DNA of 64,000 nt from NCBI RefSeq assembly GCF_039542035.1, contig NZ_BAABHJ010000005.1, positions 434,001 to 498,000 of the forward strand. Direction: 5' to 3'. Position numbers and translations under genes: made by a program. Under the pieces are notes generated by a model, which was not told the origin of the DNA, did no database searches, and worked only from the letters and a program-made list of their open reading frames with translations. Of this stretch, positions 16,231-25,889 are shown piece after piece (the first letter of the stretch is position 1; every line of letters starts with the position of its first letter). This DNA is from Actinoallomurus liliacearum. GTDB lineage: Bacteria > Actinomycetota > Actinomycetes > Streptosporangiales > Streptosporangiaceae.

Positions 16231-16969
16231 CGCCCGAACCCGCGGTCCTCGACGTCCGCGCGCTGACCAAGGTGTACGGCCAGGGCGACACCGCCGTGCA
16301 CGCCCTGCGCGGCGTGTCCCTCCGCGTGGAGCGCGGCGACTACGTCGCCATCATGGGGGCGTCCGGGTCCGGCAAGTCGACGCTCATGAACATCCTCGGC
16401 TGTCTCGACGTGCCGAGTGGCGGCCGGTACCTGCTGGACGGGACCGACGTCGGCGTGCTCGACGAACGCCGGCTGTCCATCCTGCGCAACCGCAAGATCG
16501 GCTTCATCTTCCAGTCGTTCAACCTGATCCCGCGGATGTCCGCGCTCGCCAACGTCGAACTGCCGCTGGCGTACGGCGGCGTGAAGCCGGCGGAGCGCCG
16601 GACACGGGCCCGGGCCGCGCTCCGGCAGGTCGGACTCGGCGACCGCATGGACCACGAGCCGAACGAGCTGTCCGGCGGTCAGCAGCAGCGCGTCGCCGTC
16701 GCCCGAGCCCTCGTCACGGCGCCGGCGCTGCTGCTCGCCGACGAGCCCACCGGCAACCTGGACACCCGCTCCACCGCCGACGTGCTGGGCATCCTCGATC
16801 AGCTCAGCCTGTCCGGGCGCACCATCGTGCTGATCACCCACGAGGACGAGGTCGCCGCCCGCGCCAAGCGGGTGATCCGGCTGGTCGACGGCGAGATCAT
16901 CGAGGACCGCCGGCAGGCCCCGGTGGTCGGCCCGCCGCCCGCCGCCGTCTCCCTCCCGGAGGCCGCGCG

Positions 16970-16973
<4 letters not shown>
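16227..16973 (+). CDS. MacB-type ABC transporter ATP-binding protein
   Basis: 248 residues with the full ABC ATPase set: Walker A GASGSGKST, Q-loop FQSFNLIP, signature LSGGQQQRVAVARAL, Walker B LLLADEPTGNLD and H-loop ITHEDE. The LolD/MacB subclass is shown by DEPTGNLD and the 'NR.IGF(I)FQ.FNL' spacing. It couples ATP hydrolysis to the FtsX-type permease encoded next, with GTGA overlaps on both sides giving tight translational coupling in the operon adaptor-ATPase-permease. Confidence 0.95.
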
Positions 16974-18224
<1,251 letters not shown>

Positions 18225-18232
<8 letters not shown>

Positions 18233-18818
18233 CCCGGAGGAGAACGACGTGACCGGCCACAGAACGTGGACGCCTTACGAGGAGCCCGATGCCTCGGTGA
18301 CCCGGGACGACGTGCTGTCCGCCTCGCCGTTCGACGGCGACCTGGAGAGCGAACTCGCCAAGGCCCCCAAGGCCCGCAGGAGACTCGGCCTGACCGCCTA
18401 CCTGGGCGCCGGCGCGCTGCTGGCCGCCGGCTTCGGGGCGGGCGCCCAGGTCGACCGGCACTACGGCGACCACACGAGCACCACGGCCCAGGGCTCGCGC
18501 GCGGCGACGGGCGGCCAGATGCCGGGCGGCGGCCGCGGAACCTTCGGCGGCGGAATGCCCGGCGGGGCCGCGCCCGGCAACGGCGCGAGCCCGGGGACGA
18601 CCGGCACCGTCCAGAAGGTCACCGGCAAGACGATCTACGTCAAGACCCAGAACGGCGTCGTGCAGGTCAAGGTCACGGACAAGACCAAGGTCCGCGTGCT
18701 GCGGAGCGGCTCGGCCTCCGCCCTGAAGACCGGCACCACCGTCACCGTCCAGGGCTCCCAGGCCGCGGACGGCACCCTCACCGCGACGTCCGTCCAGGGC
18801 ACCTCGTCCGGCGGCTGA
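18225..18818 (+). CDS. Single-TM protein with Gly-rich spacer and DUF5666-like domain
   Basis: 197 residues: a charged cytoplasmic N-terminus, one TM helix (about 52-72), a Gly/Pro/Ala-rich extracytoplasmic spacer (MPGGGRGTFGGGMPGGAAPG), then a small beta domain (GTVQKVTGKTIYVKTQNGVV, TTVTVQGSQAADGTLTATSV) like the DUF5666 OB-type fold. It starts inside the permease gene. Gene position suggests an accessory part of the export system. Confidence 0.78.
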
Positions 18819-18854
18819 CGCTCCGCGGAATCCCTCTCTCGAAGGAGAAGAACC

Positions 18855-19286
18855 ATGCTTACCAGGCAACTGACCGTCCGGCTGCTCGGCGGCACGGCCG
18901 TCGCCGGGACCATGCTCCTCAGCGCCGCCTGCGGGGGCGGCGGCGACAAGACCTCGGGGCAGAGCGGCGGGCAGCAGGCCGGCCAGGGCGGCCCGAACTC
19001 CAGTGCCATGACCGCCTACCGGCAGTGCATGGAGAAACAGGGCGTGACGATGCCCAGCCGGGGCCCCGGCGGCGGGCCGGGCGGGGGCGCCCCCGGCGGC
19101 AGACCGTCCGGCAACCCGTCCGGCAGGCCCACCGCCCGCCCGTCGGGCCGCCCGAGCGGCATGCCGACGATGTCCGCCGCCCAGCAGAAGGCCCTCAAGG
19201 CCTGCGCCTCCCTCCGCCCCAGTGCCGCCCCCGGCGGCCCCGGCGGCGCCCCGGGCGGCCAGAACGGCGCAGCCCCGGCCGGCTGA
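18855..19286 (+). CDS. Glycine/proline-rich lipoprotein
   Basis: 143 residues from ATG 18855, after GAAGGAG. The signal peptide ends in lipobox LSAAC (Cys29), so the mature protein should be lipid-anchored outside the membrane. The mature part holds YRQCMEKQGVTMP and ALKACASLRP, two cysteines about 90 residues apart that may pair, separated by PGG/PSG/RPS repeats. Comparable 'YxxCMxxxGV' modules occur in small actinobacterial lipoproteins near MacB loci. It lies 36 bp behind the DUF5666-like gene, probably the last of the operon. Confidence 0.8.
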   Translation: MLTRQLTVRLLGGTAVAGTMLLSAACGGGGDKTSGQSGGQQAGQGGPNSSAMTAYRQCMEKQGVTMPSRGPGGGPGGGAPGGRPSGNPSGRPTARPSGRPSGMPTMSAAQQKALKACASLRPSAAPGGPGGAPGGQNGAAPAG

Positions 19287-19540
19287 CCGACCGACGACCA
19301 CCCGGGCGACGGACCGGGTAACGACCGGCCGGGCGGCCACCATGGGCACGGCCGCCCGGCCTCGCTTTCTTCCGCCCCGGCGACCCGCGAACAGGACCCG
19401 AGCCCGGACGGCTCGGCCCTGCGCTGCCCCCGGCGGCGGCCAGAACTGCACAGCCCAGCTCGCCAGCCGGAATCTCACCTTAAGTATTCGCCCGTGTGCT
19501 ATAAGTAACCATCGAAGTGGGTGGGCGGTTGCCTTGCATG

Positions 19541-19556
19541 TTTAGTTATAGCTAAA
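19541..19556. promoter_or_regulatory. Toxin-antitoxin operator/promoter candidate
   Basis: Inverted repeat TTTAG (19541-19545) / CTAAA (19552-19556) with TTATAG between, inside an unusually AT-rich stretch 11 bp before the toxin start. It overlaps a plausible -10 region, fitting autorepression by the XRE antitoxin. Confidence 0.5.
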
Positions 19557-19567
19557 GTCGGGAATGG

Positions 19568-19945
19568 ATGCCGCTGGTGGGCTGGGAGATCTACCTCACT
19601 GATGAAGTGCTCGAGTGGCTCGACGACCTAGAGGTCATCGACCCTCGCTCGTACGAATTAGTGCTAGCGGGGATCAATCAACTCGAACTCCACGGGCCGT
19701 CCCTGGGGCGTCCCCTGGTGGACCGGATCGAAGGATCGAAGCTCCATAACCTTAAGGAGTTGAGGCCCGGTTCGACGGCTTCCAGTGAGCTGCGCTTGTT
19801 GTTCATCTTCGATCCCTGGAGATCGGCGGTTCTGCTGGTCGCCGGCGACAAAGCAGGCAAGTGGTCACGGTGGTATGCGGAGAACATCCCGGTGGCCGAA
19901 CAGCTCTATGAGCGCTACCTCGGCGATCGCATGAGGGAAGGGTGA
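19568..19945 (+). CDS. HigB/Gp49-type RelE-superfamily toxin
   Basis: 125 residues, the usual size. The RelE/HigB mRNA-interferase fold is suggested by EIYLTDEVLEWLDDLEVIDP, KLHNLKELRPGSTASSELRL (the conserved 'LKELR...R(L/I)' core), FIFDPWRSAVLLVAGDKAGK and the C-terminal helix IPVAEQLYERYLGD. These proteins cleave mRNA on the ribosome. Toxin-first order, a GTGA overlap with the XRE gene and local AT-richness are typical of mobile HigBA modules. Confidence 0.88.
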   Translation: MPLVGWEIYLTDEVLEWLDDLEVIDPRSYELVLAGINQLELHGPSLGRPLVDRIEGSKLHNLKELRPGSTASSELRLLFIFDPWRSAVLLVAGDKAGKWSRWYAENIPVAEQLYERYLGDRMREG

Positions 19946-20265
19946 GCCTGGTGGACGGCGTCAAGCGGTGGAGGGACACGAGGCACGGTCAGACCGCCGC
20001 CGGTTCAGAGCGGATCGCTGCGCTGGGGGAAGAGATGATGGCCGAGGTCCGGGGCCATCAGCTCGCGGAGGCGCGCAAACGTCGGGGTATGACTCAGGCG
20101 CAGGTCGCCGAGATCATGGGGGTCTCGCCCGGCCGGGTCAGCCAGATCGAGAACGGGCGGGTCACCGATGTCGGGACCGAGGTGTTGACCCGCTACGTCG
20201 AGGCGCTCGGCGGGAAGCTGAAGATCGTCGCCAACTTCGGTGACGAGTGGCTCGTCGTCGCTTAG
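19942..20265 (+). CDS. XRE-family antitoxin (HigA-like)
   Basis: 107 residues from GTG 19942, overlapping the toxin stop. The Cro/C1 helix-turn-helix is at about 40-95: LAEARKRRGMTQAQVAEIMG, VSPGRVSQIENGRVTDVGTE. A final strand KLKIVANFGDEW is shared by antitoxins paired with Gp49-like toxins. It should neutralise the toxin and repress the operon. The gene ends 8 bp from the convergent nuoD. Confidence 0.9.
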   Translation: MSLVDGVKRWRDTRHGQTAAGSERIAALGEEMMAEVRGHQLAEARKRRGMTQAQVAEIMGVSPGRVSQIENGRVTDVGTEVLTRYVEALGGKLKIVANFGDEWLVVA

Positions 20266-20273
20266 CCGGGGGA

Positions 20274-21428
20274 TTACTTGTCGATGTCGCCGACGACGAA
20301 GAACATCGAGCCCAGGATGGCGATCATGTCGGCGACGAGGTGGCCGGGGAGCATCTCGCGGAGCACCTGGATGTTGTTGAAGGACGCCGACCGGAGCTTC
20401 AGCCGCCACGGGGTCTTCTCGCCGTGGGAGACGAGGTAGTAGCCGTTGATGCCGAGAGGGTTCTCCGTCCAGGCGTACGTGTGGCCCTCCGGCACCTTCA
20501 GCACCTTCGGCAGCCGTACGTTGATCGGGCCCGGCGGCAGCTCCTTGAGCCGGGCCACGCAGGCGTCGGCCAGGTCGAGTGAGGCGTGCACCTGGTCGAG
20601 GAGGCACTCGAACCGTGCCAGGCAGTCGCCCTCGGTCCGGGTCACCACACGGAGCACGTCCTGCAGCTCGCCGTAGGCGAGGTAGGGCTCGTCGCGCCGC
20701 AGATCGAAGTCGACGCCGGAGGCGCGGGCGATCGGCCCCGACACGCCGTACTGCTCGATCTGCTCGCGGGTCAGCACGCCGACCCCGCGGGTGCGGGCCC
20801 GGAAGATCTCGTTGCCCCGGATGAGCTTGTCGATGTCGCCGACACCGTGGCGCACGGCGGCGACGGCGTCGGTGACGCGCCCGAGCCAGCCGGCGGGCAG
20901 CTCCTCCTTCAGGCCGCCGACCCGGTTGAACATGTAGTGCAAACGGCCCCCGGAGATCTCCTCCATGACGCGCTGCACCTGCTCGCGCTCGCGGAAGGAA
21001 TAGAAGATCGGGGTGATCGCGCCGACCTCCAAGGGGTACGAGCCGAGGAACATCAGGTGGTTGAGCACGCGGTTCAGCTCGGCCAGGAGGGTGCGCGCCC
21101 ACACCGCGCGGACCGGCACCTCCATGCCCAGCATCCGCTCGACGGCCAGGACGACGCCCAGCTCGCTGGCGAACGCCGACAGCCAGTCGTGCCGGTTGGC
21201 CAGGACGATGATCTGCCGGTAGTCGCGGACCTCGAAGAGCTTCTCCGCGCCCCGGTGCATGTACCCGATGATCGGCTCGGCGGCGGTGATCCGCTCGCCG
21301 TCCAGGGTGATCCGCAGGCGCAGCACGCCGTGCGTCGAAGGATGCTGCGGCCCGATGTTGAGCGTCATGTCCTCGGTGGCGAGGTCCTTGGTCCCCGCGC
21401 CCACGCCCACGATCCGCTCGGTGCTCAC
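20274..21428 (-). CDS. nuoD: NADH-quinone oxidoreductase subunit D (49 kDa), solitary copy
   Basis: 384 residues from GTG 21428 (GTG 21449 would add seven). It is complete and well conserved: LNIGPQHPSTHGVLRLRI (quinone-site His), GYMHRGAEKLFE with the Arg that NDUFAF7-type enzymes methylate in mitochondria, and the C-terminal MIAILGSMFFVVGDIDK. It normally works in complex I with the C and B subunits, but no other nuo gene lies near. It resembles the second nuoD copy seen in some actinomycetes (inference from memory). Its partner could be a partial complex or the main nuo operon elsewhere. Confidence 0.92.
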   Translation of the reverse strand: MSTERIVGVGAGTKDLATEDMTLNIGPQHPSTHGVLRLRITLDGERITAAEPIIGYMHRGAEKLFEVRDYRQIIVLANRHDWLSAFASELGVVLAVERMLGMEVPVRAVWARTLLAELNRVLNHLMFLGSYPLEVGAITPIFYSFREREQVQRVMEEISGGRLHYMFNRVGGLKEELPAGWLGRVTDAVAAVRHGVGDIDKLIRGNEIFRARTRGVGVLTREQIEQYGVSGPIARASGVDFDLRRDEPYLAYGELQDVLRVVTRTEGDCLARFECLLDQVHASLDLADACVARLKELPPGPINVRLPKVLKVPEGHTYAWTENPLGINGYYLVSHGEKTPWRLKLRSASFNNIQVLREMLPGHLVADMIAILGSMFFVVGDIDK

Positions 21429-21522
21429 TGCCGCGCTCGCCTTCTCCACTCGCTCCGATCATCCATCCTGCCATGCGAGGTCTCGCGGAAGGCGGCCCGG
21501 TTGGGGTTGACTTACTCCCGAC

Positions 21523-22188
21523 ATGAATGCTGGCGATCAGTATCCGAATCCGCGTGCGGCGCAGGACATGCCGCCGGGCAGTCCGAACATCCTGCCGCCC
21601 GGCGCGGCGCCCGGCCCGCGGCAGGGCCCGCCGCTGCCTCCGCCGCCCGCCCCGAGTGGGCCGTCGATGCCCTCGGCCGTGCCCATCGGCGCGCGGGCGG
21701 AGCAGGCGTTCGACCCGCCGAGCGGCATGACGTGGGTGCGGGTCTCGCCCAAGCTGACCTGGCACCGGCGCATCGCCGTGCTGCTGTGGGCGCTGCCGGT
21801 CACGATCGTCGGCGCGTTCGTGCTGTCCCGGACGCGCGGCCTCGCCGGTGGCCTGATCTGGCTCGCTCTGGTCCTGGCCGCCTGCGCGGTGAGCTGGGTC
21901 GTCGCCGAGCTGAGCTACCGGTCCTGGGGATTCGCCGAGCGCGCCGACGACCTGCTGGTGACGCACGGCTTCTTCGTCCGGCACCTCGTCGTCGTGCCGT
22001 ACGGGCGCATGCAGTATGTCGACGTCACCGCCGGGCTGCTCGAACAGTGGCTGGGGGTGGCGACCGTACGGCTGCACACCGCGGCGGCGGCCACCGACGC
22101 GCGCATCCCCGGGCTGCCCGCCCGCGACGCCGCGATCCTGCGGGACCGGCTCGCGCAGAAGGGCGAATCGAGGTCGATCGGGCTGTGA
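21523..22188 (+). CDS. PH-domain membrane protein (bPH2/YdbS-like)
   Basis: 221 residues. A Pro-rich cytoplasmic head (about 1-70) precedes two TM helices (about 84-125, IAVLLWALPVTIVGAFVLS and GLIWLALVLAACAVSWVVAE) and a short bacterial PH domain (WGFAERADDLLVTHGFFVRH, VVPYGRMQYVDVTAGLLEQW). This is the YdbS-type small partner usually encoded with a longer YdbT-like protein, as here, with GTGA overlap. Roles at the cell envelope are proposed for these proteins but not proven. Confidence 0.87.
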   Translation: MNAGDQYPNPRAAQDMPPGSPNILPPGAAPGPRQGPPLPPPPAPSGPSMPSAVPIGARAEQAFDPPSGMTWVRVSPKLTWHRRIAVLLWALPVTIVGAFVLSRTRGLAGGLIWLALVLAACAVSWVVAELSYRSWGFAERADDLLVTHGFFVRHLVVVPYGRMQYVDVTAGLLEQWLGVATVRLHTAAAATDARIPGLPARDAAILRDRLAQKGESRSIGL

Positions 22189-23621
22189 ACGGTCCCTACG
22201 GGCCGGGGCGGCCGCCGTACGGGCCGCCGCCGCGCCCGCACTTCACTCCGCCGATGTACGCGCCAGGGTACGGGCCGCCGCCGTACGGCCCGCCGCCCAA
22301 GCCGCCCGTGCACTTCTCCCACGGCGTGCACCGGCTGCACATGGCCACGGCGGTGATCAACGCGGTCGGGGTCGTCGTCATCGCGTTCGTGCTCGGCGGC
22401 TACTCGCTGCTGCTCACCCAGACCGCGGACGGCGTCGCCGTGGTCCTCAGCCCGGCGGTCATCGCCCGCTTCCTCCTCGTCATGCTGCCGGTGAGCGTCG
22501 TGGCCGCGGCCATCGGGTTCTGGACCTGGTGGTCGCTGAAGTTCTGGATCGCCGGGGACGACCTGGTCGTCGAGACCGGCATCCTGCGCCGCCGCAACCG
22601 CCGGATCCCGCTGGCGCACATGCAGGCCGTGGACGTCGTACGGCCGCTGGTGTCCCGCGTGTTCGGGCTCGCCGAGGTGCGGGTGGAGCTGGCCGGCGGC
22701 GATCAGGCCGAGACGAAGTTCCGCTATCTCGGGCGGCCGCTGGCCGAGCAGTTGCGGGCCGAGCTGCTGGCCCGGGCCGCCGGGCTGCCGGGCCACACGC
22801 CCGAGGCGCCCGAACGCCCCTACTGGCGGGTGGGCTTCGGGGCGCTGTTGGGCTCGCAGCTGATGAAGCTGCCGGTCATCGGGGCGCTGATGCTGTTCGT
22901 GGCGCTGCTGGCGTTCGGGGTCGCCTTCGGGGAGCTCGGCGTGCTGGCGGCCGCCCTGCCGGTGCTGCTGGGCCTGGCCCGGGGCGTGATCGCGCCGCTG
23001 GTCATGCACACCAACTTCACGGCGGCCCTGTCGCCGGACGGCCTGCGACTGCGGTACGGCCTGATGGAGACCCGGATGCAGACGGTGCCGCCGGGCCGCG
23101 TACAGGCCGTCCGGGTCGTCGAGCCGCTGCTGTGGCGCGGGACCGGCTGGGCCCGCATCGACGTCACCGTCGCCGGCTACGTCGGGGAGCGGCAGGCGCT
23201 GTCGTCGGTGCTGCTGCCGGTCGCGCCCCGGCACGTCGCGCTGCAGATGGTCGGCCTGGTCTTCCCGGGCACGAACGCCGAGGCGGTTCCGCTGCTGCCG
23301 ACGCCCCGGTCCTGGCTCGCGCCGTTCCGCAAGGGGGAGGCCGGCACCGACGACTCGCTGTTCGTCACCCGCCGGGGCCGGGTGTGCCGGCGCCTCGACG
23401 TGATCGCCCACGCGCGGGCGCAGAGCGTCCGCCTCACCGCCGGCCCGCTGCAGCGTTTGCTGGGGCTGGGTACCGTTCACATCGACGCGCCACCTGGACC
23501 GGTCCAGGTCGCCGCGGAGGATCGCGAGCTGGGGGAGGCCCGCGCGATCGTCGAGTCGGCGGCCGGGCGGGCGCACCGGGCGCGCGCGACCGACATCCGC
23601 ACCGAACGTTGGGCACGATGA
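22185..23621 (+). CDS. PH-domain membrane protein (YdbT-like, three repeats)
   Basis: 478 residues from GTG 22185. It has a Gly/Pro/Tyr-rich head, TM pairs (about 50-115 and 225-270) and three bPH2 domains: WIAGDDLVVETGILRRRNRR with HMQAVDVVRPLVSRVFGLAE; LRLRYGLMETRMQTVPPGRV; and LFVTRRGRVCRRLDVIAHAR. This is the YdbT partner of the preceding gene. A much longer open frame back to 20586 is antisense to nuoD and is rejected. The ATGA overlap with the P450 gene links three genes in one operon. Confidence 0.88.
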   Translation: MNGPYGPGRPPYGPPPRPHFTPPMYAPGYGPPPYGPPPKPPVHFSHGVHRLHMATAVINAVGVVVIAFVLGGYSLLLTQTADGVAVVLSPAVIARFLLVMLPVSVVAAAIGFWTWWSLKFWIAGDDLVVETGILRRRNRRIPLAHMQAVDVVRPLVSRVFGLAEVRVELAGGDQAETKFRYLGRPLAEQLRAELLARAAGLPGHTPEAPERPYWRVGFGALLGSQLMKLPVIGALMLFVALLAFGVAFGELGVLAAALPVLLGLARGVIAPLVMHTNFTAALSPDGLRLRYGLMETRMQTVPPGRVQAVRVVEPLLWRGTGWARIDVTVAGYVGERQALSSVLLPVAPRHVALQMVGLVFPGTNAEAVPLLPTPRSWLAPFRKGEAGTDDSLFVTRRGRVCRRLDVIAHARAQSVRLTAGPLQRLLGLGTVHIDAPPGPVQVAAEDRELGEARAIVESAAGRAHRARATDIRTERWAR

Positions 23622-24808
23622 ACGATTACGCCCCCGGGTCGCCGGCCTTCGTCGCCGACCCCTACCCCGCGCTCGCCCGCCTGCGCCGCGAGTCCCCGGT
23701 CTTCTTCCACGAGCCGACGAACCAGTGGGTCATCTCCCGGTACGCCGACGTCAACGCGCTGCTGCGGGACCGGCGGCTCGGCCGGACGTACCACCACGTC
23801 GCCACCGACGAGGAGTTCGGCCGCGAGCCGCAGCCGGAGTTCCTGAAGCCGTTCTGGGACCTGAACGACGCGGGCATGCTCGACATGGAGCCGCCGGACC
23901 ACACCCGCCTGCGGCGGCTGGTGTCGAAGGCGTTCACGCCGCGGATGGTCGAGGACCTGCGGCCCCGGATCCGGACACTGGCCGAGGGACTCGTCGGGGG
24001 CCTGGTCGAGCGGGGCGGCGGGGACGTGATCGCCGAGGTCGCCGAGCCGCTGCCGGTCACCGTGATCGCCGAGATGCTCGGCGTCCCCGAGGCCGATCGG
24101 CACCTGCTGCGGCCCTGGTCGGCGGACATGTGCGGGATGTACCAGCTCAACCCGTCCAAGGAGATCCAGGACGCGGCGGTGCGCTCCTCGATCGAGTTCT
24201 CCGACTACCTGCGCGACCTGTCCCGTGCCCGCCGTACGGACCCGCGCGACGACCTCATCAGCGCGCTGTGCCAGGTCGAGGGGCTCACCGAGGGCGAGCT
24301 GATCGGCACCTGCGCCCTCCTGCTCAACGCCGGGCACGAGGCGACCGTGAACGCCACCGGCAACTCCTGGTGGGCGCTGTTCCGTAACCCCGGAGAGCTG
24401 GAGCGGCTGCGCGCCGACCACGAGCTGATCCCCACGGCGGTGGAGGAGCTGCTGCGCTACGACACGCCGCTGCCGCTGTTCGAGCGCTGGGTGCTGGAGG
24501 ACATCGAGGTCGACGGCGTGCCGATCCCGCGCGGCGCCGAGGTCGCCCTGCAGTTCGCCTCGGCCTGCCGGGACCCCGAGGTCTTCGCGGACCCGGACGT
24601 GCTCGACCTGTCCCGTACGCCCAATCCGCACCTGGCGTTCAGCGCCGGGATCCACTTCTGCCTGGGCGCGCCGCTGGCGCGGGTGGAGCTGGCCGAGTCG
24701 TTCCGCGCGTTCCTGCGGCTCGCGCCCGGGCTGACCGTCAAGGCGGACCCCGAGTGGAAGCCGGGCTACGTCCTGCGCGGGCTGCGGTCGCTTCAGGTGG
24801 CGGTCTGA
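23618..24808 (+). CDS. Cytochrome P450
   Basis: 396 residues, complete bacterial class I P450 length. I-helix oxygen-activation motif LLNAGHEATVN, ExxR in EELLRYDTPL, and the heme-thiolate loop FSAGIHFCLGAPLAR with the Cys ligand near residue 345. In the helix-C region, DPPDHTR is replaced by MEPPDHTRLRRLVSKAFTP, as in CYP107/CYP105-like enzymes. It needs ferredoxin and reductase from elsewhere. It starts by ATGA overlap with the PH-domain gene, and its 3' end overlaps the convergent methyltransferase by 16 bp. Substrate unknown. Confidence 0.95.
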   Translation: MNDYAPGSPAFVADPYPALARLRRESPVFFHEPTNQWVISRYADVNALLRDRRLGRTYHHVATDEEFGREPQPEFLKPFWDLNDAGMLDMEPPDHTRLRRLVSKAFTPRMVEDLRPRIRTLAEGLVGGLVERGGGDVIAEVAEPLPVTVIAEMLGVPEADRHLLRPWSADMCGMYQLNPSKEIQDAAVRSSIEFSDYLRDLSRARRTDPRDDLISALCQVEGLTEGELIGTCALLLNAGHEATVNATGNSWWALFRNPGELERLRADHELIPTAVEELLRYDTPLPLFERWVLEDIEVDGVPIPRGAEVALQFASACRDPEVFADPDVLDLSRTPNPHLAFSAGIHFCLGAPLARVELAESFRAFLRLAPGLTVKADPEWKPGYVLRGLRSLQVAV

Positions 24809-25800
24809 CCCTTGCCCAGGACGGCGGGCACGTCGACCCCGACGGTCTGCACCAGCCAGCCGAAGCTGCCCAGCCCGGACGGGTCGATCAGCTCGGCGTC
24901 CTCGCCGGCGGCGCGCAGCGCCTGGAGGTAGCCGCGCGGGTCCGAGCGGGCCAGGTCGAGCGCCGGACGCTCGCCGCGTAGCCCGAGCGCCCGCAGCGCG
25001 GCACGCTGGGTGGTCAGCAGGGTGGCGGTCGCCCCGGCCCGCCGGCCGGCCTCGGCGCAGGCGTCCAGGGCGACGTGCGCGGTGATGTCGCAGGACCCGT
25101 CGGGCACCGGGGAGACGCAGCGGCCGTCGCGGTAGCCGGTCAGCGTGCCGTACGGCGGGCGGTGATCCCGCTCGTGCGCGTAGTCGACGGCCAGCGCCAG
25201 ACCGCCGCGCAGCCGTTCGAGGACCGACGCCCAGGCCGCGCAGCGGTGCCAGCCGATCTCGGCGCGGTCGCCGGGCTCGCGCAGCGGCCACCAGCGTTCG
25301 AGCCATTCGGTGTCCTCCGGGGCGGGCGCGGGGCCCGGGATCTCCGCCCCGGTGCGCGGGTCGACGACGATCAGGCGGGGCCCCTCGTCGGTCAGCTCGA
25401 CGACGTCGATCGGCACGTTGTCCAGCCACTCGTTGGCGATGACCAGCCCGGTGATCTCGTCGGGCGGCGCGGCACGCCACTCGATCGACCCGCTCAGCCC
25501 CTCCGGCCGCGGGGCGACCTCGACGGCGATCGGCCGCAGCCGCCCGGCCAGGCTCGTCACGGGCAGGATTTCGGCCAGCAGCTCCCCGCAGCCGGCGCCC
25601 ACGTCGACGAGGTCGAACCGGTCGGGGTGGCCCAGGGCCGTGTCGACCTCGACGATCAGCCGGGCCAGGGCCAGGGCGAACCGGTGCGAGGCGTGCACCG
25701 AGGTACGAAAGTGCGCGGCGGGCCGCTCGCCCCGCGTGTAGAAGCCCTCGGGCCCGTACAGCGCCTGCTGCATCGCCGCCCGCCACCCGACCTGACCCAC
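24793..25800 (-). CDS. SAM-dependent methyltransferase, MidA/NDUFAF7 (DUF185) family
   Basis: 335 residues with a class I SAM fold: motif I FDLVDVGAGCGELLAEIL, the family-typical GLVIANEWLDNVPIDVVEL, LALAVDYAHERDHRPPYGTL and the CDITAHVALDACAEAG segment. MidA/NDUFAF7 enzymes symmetrically dimethylate an arginine on the 49-kDa complex I subunit in mitochondria. A nuoD gene carrying that arginine (MHRGAEK) lies 3.4 kb away. The start at 25800 begins MGQVGWRAAMQQALYGPEGF, the expected family start. It is convergent with the P450 gene. Confidence 0.85.
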   Translation of the reverse strand: MGQVGWRAAMQQALYGPEGFYTRGERPAAHFRTSVHASHRFALALARLIVEVDTALGHPDRFDLVDVGAGCGELLAEILPVTSLAGRLRPIAVEVAPRPEGLSGSIEWRAAPPDEITGLVIANEWLDNVPIDVVELTDEGPRLIVVDPRTGAEIPGPAPAPEDTEWLERWWPLREPGDRAEIGWHRCAAWASVLERLRGGLALAVDYAHERDHRPPYGTLTGYRDGRCVSPVPDGSCDITAHVALDACAEAGRRAGATATLLTTQRAALRALGLRGERPALDLARSDPRGYLQALRAAGEDAELIDPSGLGSFGWLVQTVGVDVPAVLGKGQTAT

Positions 25801-25889
25801 CTCTTGACCGTACCGCGTGCGCCTCGCGGTGGACGCGGGTCCGACTCAGGGCGGACGCGCGCCGGGGCGGCCGAACGTACGCTGAAGCG

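Noticed and set aside
20586..22184. Long plus-strand extension upstream of the YdbT-like gene
   Set aside because: Antisense to nuoD and out of frame with the first PH-domain gene; GC-rich DNA leaves such frames open by chance.
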